Source: a virus. Taken from it: a DNA stretch of 40,759 nucleotides. Location: the IMG/VR virus record IMGVR_UViG_3300036770_005499, positions 1 to 40,759 of that record; one strand, 5' to 3'. A model generated the notes under the pieces. The model ran no database searches, was not told the DNA's origin, and worked only from the letters and a program-made list of their open reading frames with translations. Positions within the stretch are counted from its first letter, which is position 1; every line of letters begins with the position of its first letter. A program made the position numbers and the translations under genes. Shown piece after piece: positions 1 through 6,592 of the stretch.

Positions 1-374
1 GACTGAGCAATTATTGGCTTCTGCACTCCAAGACGAAGTAAATCTAGATAATTGCTTATAAGTATTGAGTCCCAATTTTTCACAAATAGGGTATGCGCGT
101 CTATCTGAAGAAAGTATTCCTCTTGGTCGTGGAGCATCGAGGCATTGAGTCTCGCCAGACCAACGCCAAGCGGTATGTCGCAATGGGCATTTACAAATCT
201 TACATTTGGATACTGGGAGAAATCTTCAAAACTTTGATCCGTTGACTTCTGATTGAATATTCCGAAAGAAATCATTTCTGGATTTTCTGCTTTTTTCATG
301 GCGTCTTCTATTGTGCGCAAAATAAACATTTCATTAAATGCGCATATTGATACGAAAATCCTGTTTTTATGCAT
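1..374 (-). CDS. Glycosyltransferase, Skp1/GlcNAc-transferase-like (partial)
   Basis: The C-terminal part runs off the left edge of the window, so only about the first 124 residues are seen. Translation from ATG at 374 gives a Rossmann-type start (RIFVSICAFNE), then a segment QIDAHTLFVKNWD near residues 92-104. That matches the QIDSH-type metal/nucleotide-sugar motif of the polypeptide GlcNAc-transferase family (GT60-like). The likely role is sugar transfer to a protein or surface acceptor in the cytoplasm; the acceptor is unknown. No good ribosome binding site precedes the ATG, so the start is tentative. Confidence 0.6.
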   Translation of the reverse strand, partial: MHKNRIFVSICAFNEMFILRTIEDAMKKAENPEMISFGIFNQKSTDQSFEDFSQYPNVRFVNAHCDIPLGVGLARLNASMLHDQEEYFLQIDAHTLFVKNWDSILISNYLDLLRLGVQKPIIAQ

Positions 375-396
375 GATTCGCAGATTACACGCCGAC

Positions 397-439
397 AAAG
401 GGGGCGAAGACGTTATTCGCAGTACAAAAGCGCCCCTTT
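397..439. terminator. Inverted repeat upstream of the glycosyltransferase
   Basis: AAAGGGGGCG at 397-406 pairs with CGCCCCTTT at 431-439 with one bulged base. It could be a terminator or an operator between the leftward glycosyltransferase and the rightward WhiB gene. There is no clear T-run. Confidence 0.3.
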
Positions 440-631
440 ATTTGCTGCAACGTTTCCGAAGGCGGGCATGGTCAACCCTATAGAGAAGAAACACTAGTAG
501 GAGTAGAGAAGAAAAAAATATTTTCAGATTTTCCCCTATTTGGGTAGTGGTAATACACCCAGAACGAATACTTATTTGCTTAGATAAATACGCCTACAAA
601 AAATAGTTTATAGCTGAAAAGGCGTACAATA

Positions 632-964
632 ATGCCCAAAGAAAAAAAGGCAAATAATAGTTCCCAACCAGTAGAAGAAACGTATATTGGAAATTCAGAC
701 TGGTTTGAACTAGCTGCATGTAAGGGATTGGGGAAACTAATGTTTCCCAAAGAACACAAGGATATTACTTATATCGCAGAAGCACGAAGGATCTGCAGTA
801 ACTGTCCAGTTAAACCACAGTGCCTAGAGTATGCCTTGGAGTTTCCACCGGCAGATATGCATGGCGTGTGGGCAGGATTAACAAGTAGGCAGTTGGCAGC
901 AGAACAGAGAAGACGTAAGATAAAACCGATCAGGCCGACACTGGCACAGATGTGGGGGGACTAA
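632..964 (+). CDS. WhiB-family iron-sulfur transcriptional regulator
   Basis: This 110-residue protein has the four WhiB cysteines (C30, C55, C58, C64, spaced C-x2-C-x5-C), which bind a [4Fe-4S] cluster. The G-V-W-A-G turn follows at residues 78-82, and a basic DNA-contacting tail (EQRRRKIK) after that. WhiB proteins occur in Actinobacteria and their phages, so this gene is the strongest host marker in the window. It probably binds the housekeeping sigma factor and tunes transcription. A TATAGC box lies upstream at about 609 and a weak AAAAGG site precedes the ATG. Confidence 0.93.
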   Translation: MPKEKKANNSSQPVEETYIGNSDWFELAACKGLGKLMFPKEHKDITYIAEARRICSNCPVKPQCLEYALEFPPADMHGVWAGLTSRQLAAEQRRRKIKPIRPTLAQMWGD

Positions 965-966
965 TA

Positions 967-1038
967 ATGATCATGACCGGAACGATCATCGCATTCCTCG
1001 TCGTTATTTATATTGCGATGAAGAGCCTGAATGACTAA
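967..1038 (+). CDS. Tiny single-pass membrane protein
   Basis: A 23-residue open frame begins two bases after the WhiB stop codon. Nearly all of it is one hydrophobic helix (IIAFLVVIYIAM) with a polar tail KSLND. Two in-frame ATGs (967 and 973) are possible starts. The tight spacing suggests co-transcription with WhiB. Its last bases overlap the end of the convergent gene 1035-1379. The function is unknown, and on length alone it could be chance. Confidence 0.45.
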   Translation: MIMTGTIIAFLVVIYIAMKSLND

Positions 1039-1379
1039 GTGACCCGTACATTACAGGTCTTACAGAACTCCATACCCGAGAAGTCTACTAAGTCCATTTC
1101 GCAGGACGTTTTACCGCATGGAGTAAGGATCTGCTCGCCTCTCATGTAGGCAGCTAGCGTCTCTTCCATCGTAGGAATAGAGAACTGAGCCGCCCCTGGA
1201 GACGGTATGCCTTTCTGATTCCGTATGAAATCAAGGACCGCATATAGGACCAGCTGATTAACGGATATCCCCTGGGCCTTGGCATAGTCAATTATCTCGT
1301 TCTTTTGACTACCCAAGAGCCGCAGGTGGATCTCCGAGTAGCGGTTAGGAAAGCGTGATTTCTCATACTTTCTTACCAC
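1035..1379 (-). CDS. Ribbon-helix-helix-like protein with C-terminal Cys motif
   Basis: This 114-residue protein has an N-terminal segment (about residues 15-52: IHLRLLGSQKNEIIDYAK then GISVNQLVLYAVLDFI) with the strand-helix-helix pattern of Arc/MetJ-type DNA-binding proteins. Four cysteines near the C terminus (CGKTSC and CKTC) could bind zinc. It probably acts as a repressor or an antitoxin-type DNA binder. The next gene upstream on the same strand is another small ribbon-helix-helix protein, so the two may work as a pair. Confidence 0.6.
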   Translation of the reverse strand: MVRKYEKSRFPNRYSEIHLRLLGSQKNEIIDYAKAQGISVNQLVLYAVLDFIRNQKGIPSPGAAQFSIPTMEETLAAYMRGEQILTPCGKTSCEMDLVDFSGMEFCKTCNVRVT

Positions 1380-1390
1380 TGCAGTGCTTT

Positions 1391-1561
1391 TCAGCCGTTC
1401 GAGTCGCGCTCTACAAGGGTGATGAGGTAGTCAGTCAGAGTCAGATCGACGGCTTCTGCCTGGGCGATCAGCTTCTGCTTGAACTCCCGAGACACCCGCA
1501 GGGTGAGCGTCGAGAATGGCTTGTCTGAAAGGGTAACCGGACGACCGGGATTCCGCTTCAT
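1391..1561 (-). CDS. Small ribbon-helix-helix protein
   Basis: This 56-residue protein starts at ATG 1561 behind a purine-rich GAGAG site. Residues 17-50 (STLTLRVSREFKQKLIAQAE, then VDLTLTDYLITLVE) form one beta strand and two helices typical of CopG/Arc repressors. It lies 11 bases upstream of gene 1035-1379 and is probably in one operon with it. Confidence 0.6.
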   Translation of the reverse strand: MKRNPGRPVTLSDKPFSTLTLRVSREFKQKLIAQAEAVDLTLTDYLITLVERDSNG

Positions 1562-1675
1562 TATTTCTCTCTTTCATGATGGCCCTACCTCAGGGCTTGT
1601 GAGAGAAAAACTAGCACAGATATTATTATTAGTCGTGCGATTAGGGATACCCTGGAATAACTAATAAATATCACG

Positions 1676-1690
1676 GCTGGCAAAGCCAGC
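1676..1690 (-). terminator. Hairpin after gene 1710-2027
   Basis: GCTGGC-AAA-GCCAGC is a perfect 6-bp stem with a 3-base loop, just past the end of the leftward gene. It lacks a T-run on either side, so termination is inferred from position. Confidence 0.4.
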
Positions 1691-1709
1691 GCCAAATATA
1701 GATACCAAA

Positions 1710-2027
1710 TCATTTGTGCTCCCAGTCTCCGCACCAGTCGTTCCAGGCCACAATAGGCCATTTGGCAGTACCCAGCTCCGTATCGGGAACAGGGCTATTC
1801 CGGCGGCATCTGCCCAGATTGTCGGTTTCCGAAGGGAACTCGCCGTATCTACAAGAACGGCAGTATGGGGTTTGGTTCAGGGAGGCCACTATGGATCTGG
1901 ATATCTCTGGCCCTACATCTGTGTAGACCCCGTCGATTCGGACGGTATAGGTCACTTCTGGGTGCATGCCGGAGCCAGTAAAGGAGTCTCCCGATACTGA
2001 GGCAGAGATTTCGTTTGGGTCTGGCAT
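1710..2027 (-). CDS. Cys-rich hypothetical phage protein
   Basis: This 105-residue protein has a C-terminal half with a recurring phage-type pattern: CRSCRYGEF (about residues 56-64), then CRR, then a WP...AWNDWCGDWE end. The four cysteines probably bind zinc. The N-terminal half is beta-rich and may be a separate small domain. GAGAGG lies just upstream of the ATG. The function is unknown. Confidence 0.65.
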   Translation of the reverse strand: MPDPNEISASVSGDSFTGSGMHPEVTYTVRIDGVYTDVGPEISRSIVASLNQTPYCRSCRYGEFPSETDNLGRCRRNSPVPDTELGTAKWPIVAWNDWCGDWEHK

Positions 2028-2140
2028 GTAATTCCTCTCGTAATTCCAGTTTTCAATTTTTCTGATTCTGAGGTATGTGGACTACCTTTTCGGGTTTTGT
2101 TCAACTTTGCGGCCAACTCAGAAAACATTGGTCAAAAGGG

Positions 2141-2626
2141 TCAGAAAGCTTGCGCCCGCGTCGGATTTTCAGAAATTTTGTATTTGTGTCGGTCGAGCTC
2201 GTTCACCACTGACTCGTATGTCCGCAGGAAAGCCTCGCGGTCTCCGTTGGTGTGCATGTCGTAGGCCGCCGCTCCGAGCTTTTCCAAAGTTTTTTTCAGT
2301 GCTTCTGGTACCTGTATTTCTGTTTGGGTACCAAAATGGGCGTCTCTTTGTAGGGTCATATAAATACCCCAAGCAGAATACCCATCTAAATGTGGGGGTA
2401 TTTCTGTTTGGGCATCTATTGCAGCACGTCGTACCTCGCCAGGGCCTGGCATGAATTTCGCATATACAGCTAAATTCACAAATGCCATCCAGGCCGCCTC
2501 CTTCTCGAGATCACCGATGATCGCAAACCATGCTCGATACGTCGGTGGCTTATCTGCCTCATAGAGTGGTTTGTTGTAGGCTGCATATACCTGATCGACT
2601 ATCTCGATTAGCTCTTCTTTGGTCAT
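2141..2626 (-). CDS. G39P-like replicative helicase loader/inhibitor (putative)
   Basis: This 161-residue protein resembles the phage G39P family. An N-terminal helix (TKEELIEIVDQVYAAY) is followed by a W...D..K..A..A..N segment, then PGPGEVRRAAID near residues 60-71. G39P-type proteins bind the replicative helicase and load it at the phage origin; the C terminus is disordered, as here. It overlaps gene 2623-2847 by four bases, indicating translational coupling in a leftward replication-type operon. The assignment rests on pattern only. Confidence 0.5.
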   Translation of the reverse strand: MTKEELIEIVDQVYAAYNKPLYEADKPPTYRAWFAIIGDLEKEAAWMAFVNLAVYAKFMPGPGEVRRAAIDAQTEIPPHLDGYSAWGIYMTLQRDAHFGTQTEIQVPEALKKTLEKLGAAAYDMHTNGDREAFLRTYESVVNELDRHKYKISENPTRAQAF

Positions 2627-2847
2627 AGTTGCCCCAGCCAGTGGAGAGCCTTCTTCACGAGAACGTCATACTCTCCATCGCCTATCTCGTTGCGCAGGTC
2701 ATCTTCACTGAATGGCTGCATATCCAGATATCTGACTCGAGCGTAAAGAGCTGTGAAGAGAATCATGGCCATCTGCTCGGCGTTGTAACACACCTTCTCC
2801 TCGCACTTAGAAAAATCTAACTGCTCTGGTGACCACATGTAGTCCAT
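2623..2847 (-). CDS. Hypothetical protein, co-translated with the helicase loader
   Basis: This 74-residue acidic protein shares an ATGA stop/start overlap with the downstream gene 2141-2626. AAAGG lies upstream of its ATG at 2847. The sequence is mainly helical with one Cys pair (FSKCEEKVC). No family was recognised. Its place between two replication-type genes suggests an accessory role there. Confidence 0.65.
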   Translation of the reverse strand: MDYMWSPEQLDFSKCEEKVCYNAEQMAMILFTALYARVRYLDMQPFSEDDLRNEIGDGEYDVLVKKALHWLGQL

Positions 2848-2866
2848 GGCCGCCCCTTTCCTTTTT

Positions 2867-2880
2867 GGATAAATCTATTT
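2867..2880. promoter_or_regulatory. Candidate operator GGATAAATCTATTT
   Basis: This is one of four dispersed 14-bp near-palindromes of the form RGATARATCTATCY, between genes 2623-2847 and 2885-3250. Confidence 0.45.
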
Positions 2881-2884
2881 AAAG

Positions 2885-3250
2885 CTAGAATGGATCAGAG
2901 CCATTGTCTTCCACCACCGTTGAGTTACCTCCTGGCAGAAAATCAATAAATCGCTCAACGTGCTCGGCATCCCTTAAGATGAGCTCGATCTCGTTATAGA
3001 CCTTTTTAGCAGAGTTGCGACCCATATGGAAGTCCGAATAGGTACAGCCGCGAATAGCGTCTTTGCAGTTCTCTATGCCATAGAGGTGGATGGCGTTGCC
3101 GATTGCTATACGGCGTTTCTCGTCAAGAGCTGTAACACGTTTTTTAAAAGTTAAAACCCAAAAATCAAAAACTTCTTTTATTTCTTCTTCAGAAACTTTT
3201 TTTGAGTTTTCAATTTTTTCTTTCGTTGCAGAAGATCTTCCTCGTCCCAT
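2885..3250 (-). CDS. Phage replication-associated protein (putative)
   Basis: From ATG 3250 the product has 121 residues. The core W-x-L-x-F-x-K-x3-A-L-D-x2-R-R-x-A-I-G-x-A-I, then AIRGC-YSDFHMGRN, then EIELILRDAEHVERF is a pattern I associate with phage helix-turn-helix replication proteins, but the family name is uncertain. A start at ATG 3268 is also possible. The extreme C terminus encodes STVVED, which is the repeated 13-mer at 2908-2920 read in frame. Confidence 0.55.
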   Translation of the reverse strand: MGRGRSSATKEKIENSKKVSEEEIKEVFDFWVLTFKKRVTALDEKRRIAIGNAIHLYGIENCKDAIRGCTYSDFHMGRNSAKKVYNEIELILRDAEHVERFIDFLPGGNSTVVEDNGSDPF

Positions 3251-3547
3251 AATTTGCAGATAATACATTACGCGGGATGAGAATTTCAACCAATCTCTGA
3301 TAGAGATTGCAACGACTAAGAACTCACAGAAAAGAGTCCTTTTGAAGACCCCTCTTTGGAGGGGGTGTGGGGGAACCTTTTCCGATAGACTCTGTGGGCG
3401 GGCATGGCAAACTAGACCTCGGTATTTCGGGTCGTAGGTGTCTTGGTGGTGTGGGCCCACTAAGTTGTGGTGAAACCATAACACTCTTCCACCACCGTCG
3501 CAAGTATTTCTCGGAATTTTTTTTCCGGATTTTTTTCGCGGCCATCT

Positions 3548-3561
3548 GGATAGATCTATCC
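3548..3561. promoter_or_regulatory. Perfect palindrome GGATAGATCTATCC
   Basis: A perfect 14-bp dyad, and the most symmetrical of the four RGATARATCTATCY sites. It is a likely repressor or regulator operator. Confidence 0.5.
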
Positions 3562-3638
3562 GGGTTACATTCGGCGGCGGCGGGGCTGTGATAACTTATT
3601 GCTGCTGACAAGGGTCCCCCTTTCCCCTTGAAAAGCTG

Positions 3639-3700
3639 AATCCCGGGTTGAGCTCGGCGCGTTTGCGGGTGTAGGTGGCGCGCGCGGGCTCCCCGGGATT
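3639..3700. terminator. GC-rich hairpin after gene 3725-4072
   Basis: AATCCCGGG at 3639-3647 pairs with CCCGGGATT at 3692-3700, and partly matching GC-rich sequence extends the stem. It lies just past the stop of the leftward membrane-protein gene, so it probably ends that transcript. Confidence 0.5.
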
Positions 3701-3724
3701 CTTATTTATTCCAGGAGATGGATT

Positions 3725-4072
3725 TTAAATCTGGGGCGGATCCCAGTTTTTGTTCTTTTCCTTCATCGACCGGTCGAGCGCCTCCATCATTTCGATTATG
3801 TCGCTCGATCCCTTTTCAGCGCGGCGCTCAATTTCAATAAGTTTGGCTTTTCTGCTCAGCGCGGCCGCCACCCTCGAGGGAATAAAAATAAACGCAGCTC
3901 CGCCGACGGCATTCCAATAATCAATATCAAATGATCGCATGCGGCCAGTGAACTGATTTTCTGAATAAAGGGCAAAAACATCTACGGCAAAATAGATCAG
4001 CGTGCCGATGATGAAGATGTTGATCACTGCAGCCGCGATGGCCGCCAGGTAAACGAGTTTTTTATTTTCCAT
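3725..4072 (-). CDS. Small two-helix membrane protein
   Basis: This 115-residue product starts at ATG 4072, preceded by an excellent GGAGGAAA site and overlapping the end of gene 4062-4622 by 11 bases. Hydrophobic helices lie at about residues 6-36 (LAAIAAAVINIFIIGTLIYF) and 52-70 (AVGGAAFIFI). A charged cytoplasmic tail with RRAEKGSSDIIEMMEALDRS follows. The function is unknown; co-translation links it to the Nmad1 gene. Confidence 0.7.
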   Translation of the reverse strand: MENKKLVYLAAIAAAVINIFIIGTLIYFAVDVFALYSENQFTGRMRSFDIDYWNAVGGAAFIFIPSRVAAALSRKAKLIEIERRAEKGSSDIIEMMEALDRSMKEKNKNWDPPQI

Positions 4073-4622
4073 TTTTATTTTCCTCCGAGAGCTCGAGCTG
4101 GAACCATTCCATCTCAACCATCATTCCAATTGCACAATAATTAATTACATCCATGTAGTTATCGCGAAGTGATTCATTCTCTGGACCAGCTCCGCGCCGC
4201 GTTAGATTTTCCAATCTTGCGATTTTATCGTGAACTCTGACCAGGAGTCCTATCCGCCCAAAGCGCAAAATATTGTCGTGGCCATAATCTCTTTGTTTTG
4301 AAACCATTACTTTGAGGAGCTCTCGAGATGTAATTTCAGAAACATCAACAAAACCAGAATTTAAAATCAGGTTTCTGGCGTAGATCTGCGTAACCGCGCC
4401 GAGTGTTTTCCAGTACTCGGCATAACCGGTATCAGTAAGAAAATCATTTTTTTCAGATGAGCTGATCATCTGATCCAGGAGGCGTCGCATGGTGCCCAGA
4501 TCGCAGATATCAAAAAAATCTGATTTATCAAATATGGCCGCCAGGCACCGGCCAGATGCATCTTCAAATGTTTCTGGTTCCTCGCCCTGGTACCAAAAAA
4601 GATTCTCTTCCACCACCGTCAT
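4062..4622 (-). CDS. Nucleotide modification-associated protein (Nmad1/DUF1599-like)
   Basis: This 186-residue protein has, at about residues 108-165, KQRDYGHDNILRFGRIGLLVRVHDKIARLENL followed by SLRDNYMDVINYCAIGMM in the same stretch. This is the hallmark of the Nmad1 domain, which is associated with phage systems that make modified DNA bases. No hydroxymethylase or glucosyltransferase partner for DNA was seen here. The first residues (MTVVEE) are encoded by a copy of the 13-bp repeat. Confidence 0.75.
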   Translation of the reverse strand: MTVVEENLFWYQGEEPETFEDASGRCLAAIFDKSDFFDICDLGTMRRLLDQMISSSEKNDFLTDTGYAEYWKTLGAVTQIYARNLILNSGFVDVSEITSRELLKVMVSKQRDYGHDNILRFGRIGLLVRVHDKIARLENLTRRGAGPENESLRDNYMDVINYCAIGMMVEMEWFQLELSEENKNGK

Positions 4623-4637
4623 GTTAACCGGCCCTCC

Positions 4638-5072
4638 TCAGAATGTTCTCGGGTTCTCTCTGTGCTGGTGCACGATGTCCTGCATCAGGTCGTGCATGAA
4701 TGTATCCCACTTCTCGTCGGCCGCAGCCCCGTCCCCCCGCTCATCGATTTCTTCACATTCCCGAATTTTCCCCTCGAGGTATTCACGTGAAATTCCAGCG
4801 AGGATCGAGATGCTGCTCGACGTTGGGAAAAGTGTGAAGTTTTTATTTTCACCTATGAGCTCAGGATCCAGGTGAAGAATAGTCACAGAGAACTCGCCAT
4901 CGGTGCCAACCAAAAGAATATTTTCTTCTCCATTAGCTGCAGCGCGCAGCTCCTCCTGAACCCGCTGGGAAAGTTCTGGGTTCTCCGCATAGAGCTTTTC
5001 AAGGGCGTCTTGGAGGTACTGGAATCCGGATGTGTCTTCCCAATCACCATAATCAGGCTTTTCATTATCCAT
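4638..5072 (-). CDS. Acidic hypothetical protein
   Basis: This 144-residue product starts at ATG 5072 behind AAAGGAGC and has a consensus promoter (5101-5129). It is strongly acidic, with a helical first third and a beta segment near residue 60 (ENILLVGTDGEFSVTILHLD). No family was recognised. It heads the leftward operon that continues into the Nmad1 and membrane-protein genes. Confidence 0.75.
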   Translation of the reverse strand: MDNEKPDYGDWEDTSGFQYLQDALEKLYAENPELSQRVQEELRAAANGEENILLVGTDGEFSVTILHLDPELIGENKNFTLFPTSSSISILAGISREYLEGKIRECEEIDERGDGAAADEKWDTFMHDLMQDIVHQHRENPRTF

Positions 5073-5100
5073 GGGGGAAGCTCCTTTCTTTAATGTCAGC

Positions 5101-5129
5101 AATATATAGGGCACGGACGAATATGTCAA
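5101..5129 (-). promoter_or_regulatory. Consensus housekeeping promoter
   Basis: On the minus strand, TTGACA (5129-5124), a 17-base spacer and TATATT (5106-5101) match the sigma-70/sigma-A consensus almost perfectly. Transcription would start near 5094, about 22 bases before the ATG at 5072. It contrasts sharply with the repeated promoters of the central array. Confidence 0.8.
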
Positions 5130-5191
5130 CCATTTCTAAAAACTTTCTGAAGTTACAAGCCAGAAGAAAAAAGTGAATTATTGTCCTGACT

Positions 5192-5563
5192 ATGGACAAC
5201 AACTCAAGATTCGAAATGTATATAAATGCCTTAAAGCAATTCTCAGCTCGAGAAGGGCATTGCCTGGTTCCATCAATTCATATTGAAATTTATGAAGGAA
5301 AAGAAATATTTCTTGGATCTTGGGTTGGCTACATCCGGCAGCGGAAAAAGAAAAATCAAATTAATCAGAAAAAGATTTTCGAGCTCGAGTCAATCCAGGG
5401 ATGGCAGTGGGGGCCATTGAAGCCCGGCCCAGCTACAGACAAAAATAGAAATATAAATATTTTGGAGATGCGGGCCGCCGGAAAATCTCTCCGCCAAATC
5501 GCGGACGAGTTCGATCTCAGCCGCCAGCGGATCCATCAAATTGTCAAAAAGTCATCAATCTAG
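5192..5563 (+). CDS. Helicase-associated domain fused to sigma-4-like HTH
   Basis: This 123-residue protein has a helicase-associated (HA) domain at about residues 5-75: F-x2-Y-x-NALKQF, REGHCLVP, LGSWVGYIRQ and ESIQGWQWG. A helix-turn-helix like sigma factor region 4 follows at residues 86-120 (GKSLRQIADEFDLSRQRIHQIVKK). HA domains are thought to bind DNA. It appears leaderless: TATTGT stands seven bases before the ATG. It is divergent from the Nmad1 operon. It is a possible, untested, regulator of the repeated promoters. Confidence 0.75.
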   Translation: MDNNSRFEMYINALKQFSAREGHCLVPSIHIEIYEGKEIFLGSWVGYIRQRKKKNQINQKKIFELESIQGWQWGPLKPGPATDKNRNINILEMRAAGKSLRQIADEFDLSRQRIHQIVKKSSI

Positions 5564-5671
5564 AATTTCCAATTAAATAGAGTTATTTCAGAAAAGACGC
5601 CAATTTTGAATTACCGCAGCCCTCTTCCACCACCGTTGGGTAATTATCGATTTCCAAAGCGCGGAGCTGCA

Positions 5672-5733
5672 CCGGCGGCCTCGAGGGGAAAATCAGTTTT
5701 CGTATTTTTGATGTTAGCGTGCGCGGCCGCCGG
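5672..5733. repeat. Inverted repeat CCGGCGGCC/GGCCGCCGG
   Basis: Nine-base perfect arms at 5672-5680 and 5725-5733 are separated by 44 AT-richer bases. It lies in the gene-free stretch after 5563. Confidence 0.4.
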
Positions 5734-5760
5734 GGCTCTAATTGCAGCAATAGTAATTTT

Positions 5761-5796
5761 CTAATTTCTATTGCTACCCGGCGAGTTGCCGTTCAT
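5761..5796 (-). CDS. Possible 11-residue leader peptide
   Basis: The leftmost repeated promoter (5804-5830) would start transcription at the ATG at 5796. The frame closes after 11 codons (MNGNSPGSNRN). Nothing longer follows on this strand, so this is a micro-peptide, a decayed gene or an untranslated RNA. Confidence 0.2.
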   Translation of the reverse strand: MNGNSPGSNRN

Positions 5797-5803
5797 GTGT
5801 TGT

Positions 5804-5830
5804 ATATACCTCGCTGGCTGGAGTTTCCTA
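5804..5830 (-). promoter_or_regulatory. Repeated promoter, copy L1
   Basis: TAGGAAACTCCAGCC with a TATATA -10 box six bases before ATG 5796. It overlaps the end of gene 5828-6106. Confidence 0.7.
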
Positions 5831-6106
5831 ACTCAAGTCGGGGTGATTCCTATCCCAACCCCATGTCGACGGATGGCTCCGCATTGACTCCACACGTTGC
5901 TCGTGGAGTTCCTGCAGTGATACCCACCTCCCGCCGTACGGGAGCCTTGTAGACCCCTTCTCAGCGTCCGTGAACACGTCAGCAGACTGCCTGTCCACCC
6001 AGCCTTGAGAGTTCGACCAGAACAAGTCCACGATGATGTCTTCGATCATCCAGCCAGCCCGTTCTATGGCCCTCAGTGGCTTCCTGCGTGTTCCGTCAGT
6101 CAGCAT
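5828..6106 (-). CDS. Hypothetical protein
   Basis: This 92-residue product starts at ATG 6106, with GGGGAGGAA just upstream and an 11-base overlap with gene 6096-6254. It is Trp-rich with a basic N terminus (RRKPLRAIERAGWMIED). Its TAG stop is formed by the first bases of promoter copy L1. No family was recognised. Confidence 0.6.
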   Translation of the reverse strand: MLTDGTRRKPLRAIERAGWMIEDIIVDLFWSNSQGWVDRQSADVFTDAEKGSTRLPYGGRWVSLQELHEQRVESMRSHPSTWGWDRNHPDLS

Positions 6107-6254
6107 CGAGTTCCTCCCCAAAGGCCTCGAGCCATGCGCCGTAGGACTCGTCTGAGTCGTCTCGTTCGACGGCCCGAATCCAGTCCTCGTATTCCGGCAC
6201 GTCACTCCACACTGGAATCTGATTCACCGCCCCAGTCAGTCTCGTGCGTTTCAC
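6096..6254 (-). CDS. Small acidic hypothetical protein
   Basis: This 52-residue protein starts at GTG 6254, overlapping the stop of gene 6251-6460 as GTGA, and overlaps the following gene as well. It is acidic with Trp at regular spacing (VPEYEDWIRAVERDDSDESYGAWLEAF shows amphipathic helices). Coupling on both sides supports it as real. Confidence 0.6.
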   Translation of the reverse strand: MKRTRLTGAVNQIPVWSDVPEYEDWIRAVERDDSDESYGAWLEAFGEELDAD

Positions 6255-6460
6255 TTTGTCACCTCGGTTGTGTCAAAGCCCTCAAAGGCCTGAGACCACT
6301 GCTCGTGGTCAGACAGTGCGGTGCTTATTTTCTCCATGAGTGAGTTCATGATGTTGTCTTTCTCTTTGGCAAGGCAGTCTTCCCAGTTCTCGTGTTCTGA
6401 TGTCACGGTGAAGTTCAGCGAGACAGCGTGTTCAAATTTCCGTTTCTTGATCTTTTGCAT
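6251..6460 (-). CDS. Hypothetical protein
   Basis: This 69-residue protein has a basic N terminus (MQKIKKRKFEHA) and GGAGAAG upstream. It heads a three-gene overlapping set running left to 5828. The function is unknown. Confidence 0.6.
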   Translation of the reverse strand: MQKIKKRKFEHAVSLNFTVTSEHENWEDCLAKEKDNIMNSLMEKISTALSDHEQWSQAFEGFDTTEVTK

Positions 6461-6495
6461 TTTTTCTTCTCCTGCTCAGTGATGAAACGACACTA

Positions 6496-6536
6496 CCCCA
6501 CTCGCTTGATGACAACCGTGGGGCAAGCGAGTGGGG
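6496..6536 (-). terminator. Strong hairpin after the VWA gene
   Basis: CCCCACTCGCTTG (6496-6508) and CAAGCGAGTGGGG (6524-6536) form a 13-bp perfect stem just past the stop at 6593. There is no T-run, so it may terminate weakly or protect the 3' end. Confidence 0.6.
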
Positions 6537-6592
6537 TGTGTTGTTGTCGGTGACCGTATCGCCAGTTTCCCAGCAACACGGTCACCGAATTC

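Larger units (their letters stand above)
3251..3724. other. 474-bp stretch without a confident gene
   Basis: A 73-residue leftward frame (3324-3545) starts with a basic helix but ends in proline-rich low-complexity sequence, so it may be chance. The stretch also holds a copy of the 13-bp repeat (3486-3498), a perfect 14-bp palindrome (3548-3561) and a GC-rich hairpin (3639-3700). Confidence 0.5.

Noticed and set aside
3324-3545. A 73-codon leftward frame as a confident gene
   Set aside because: Its second half is proline-rich and runs over repeats; it has no good ribosome binding site and no family resemblance.
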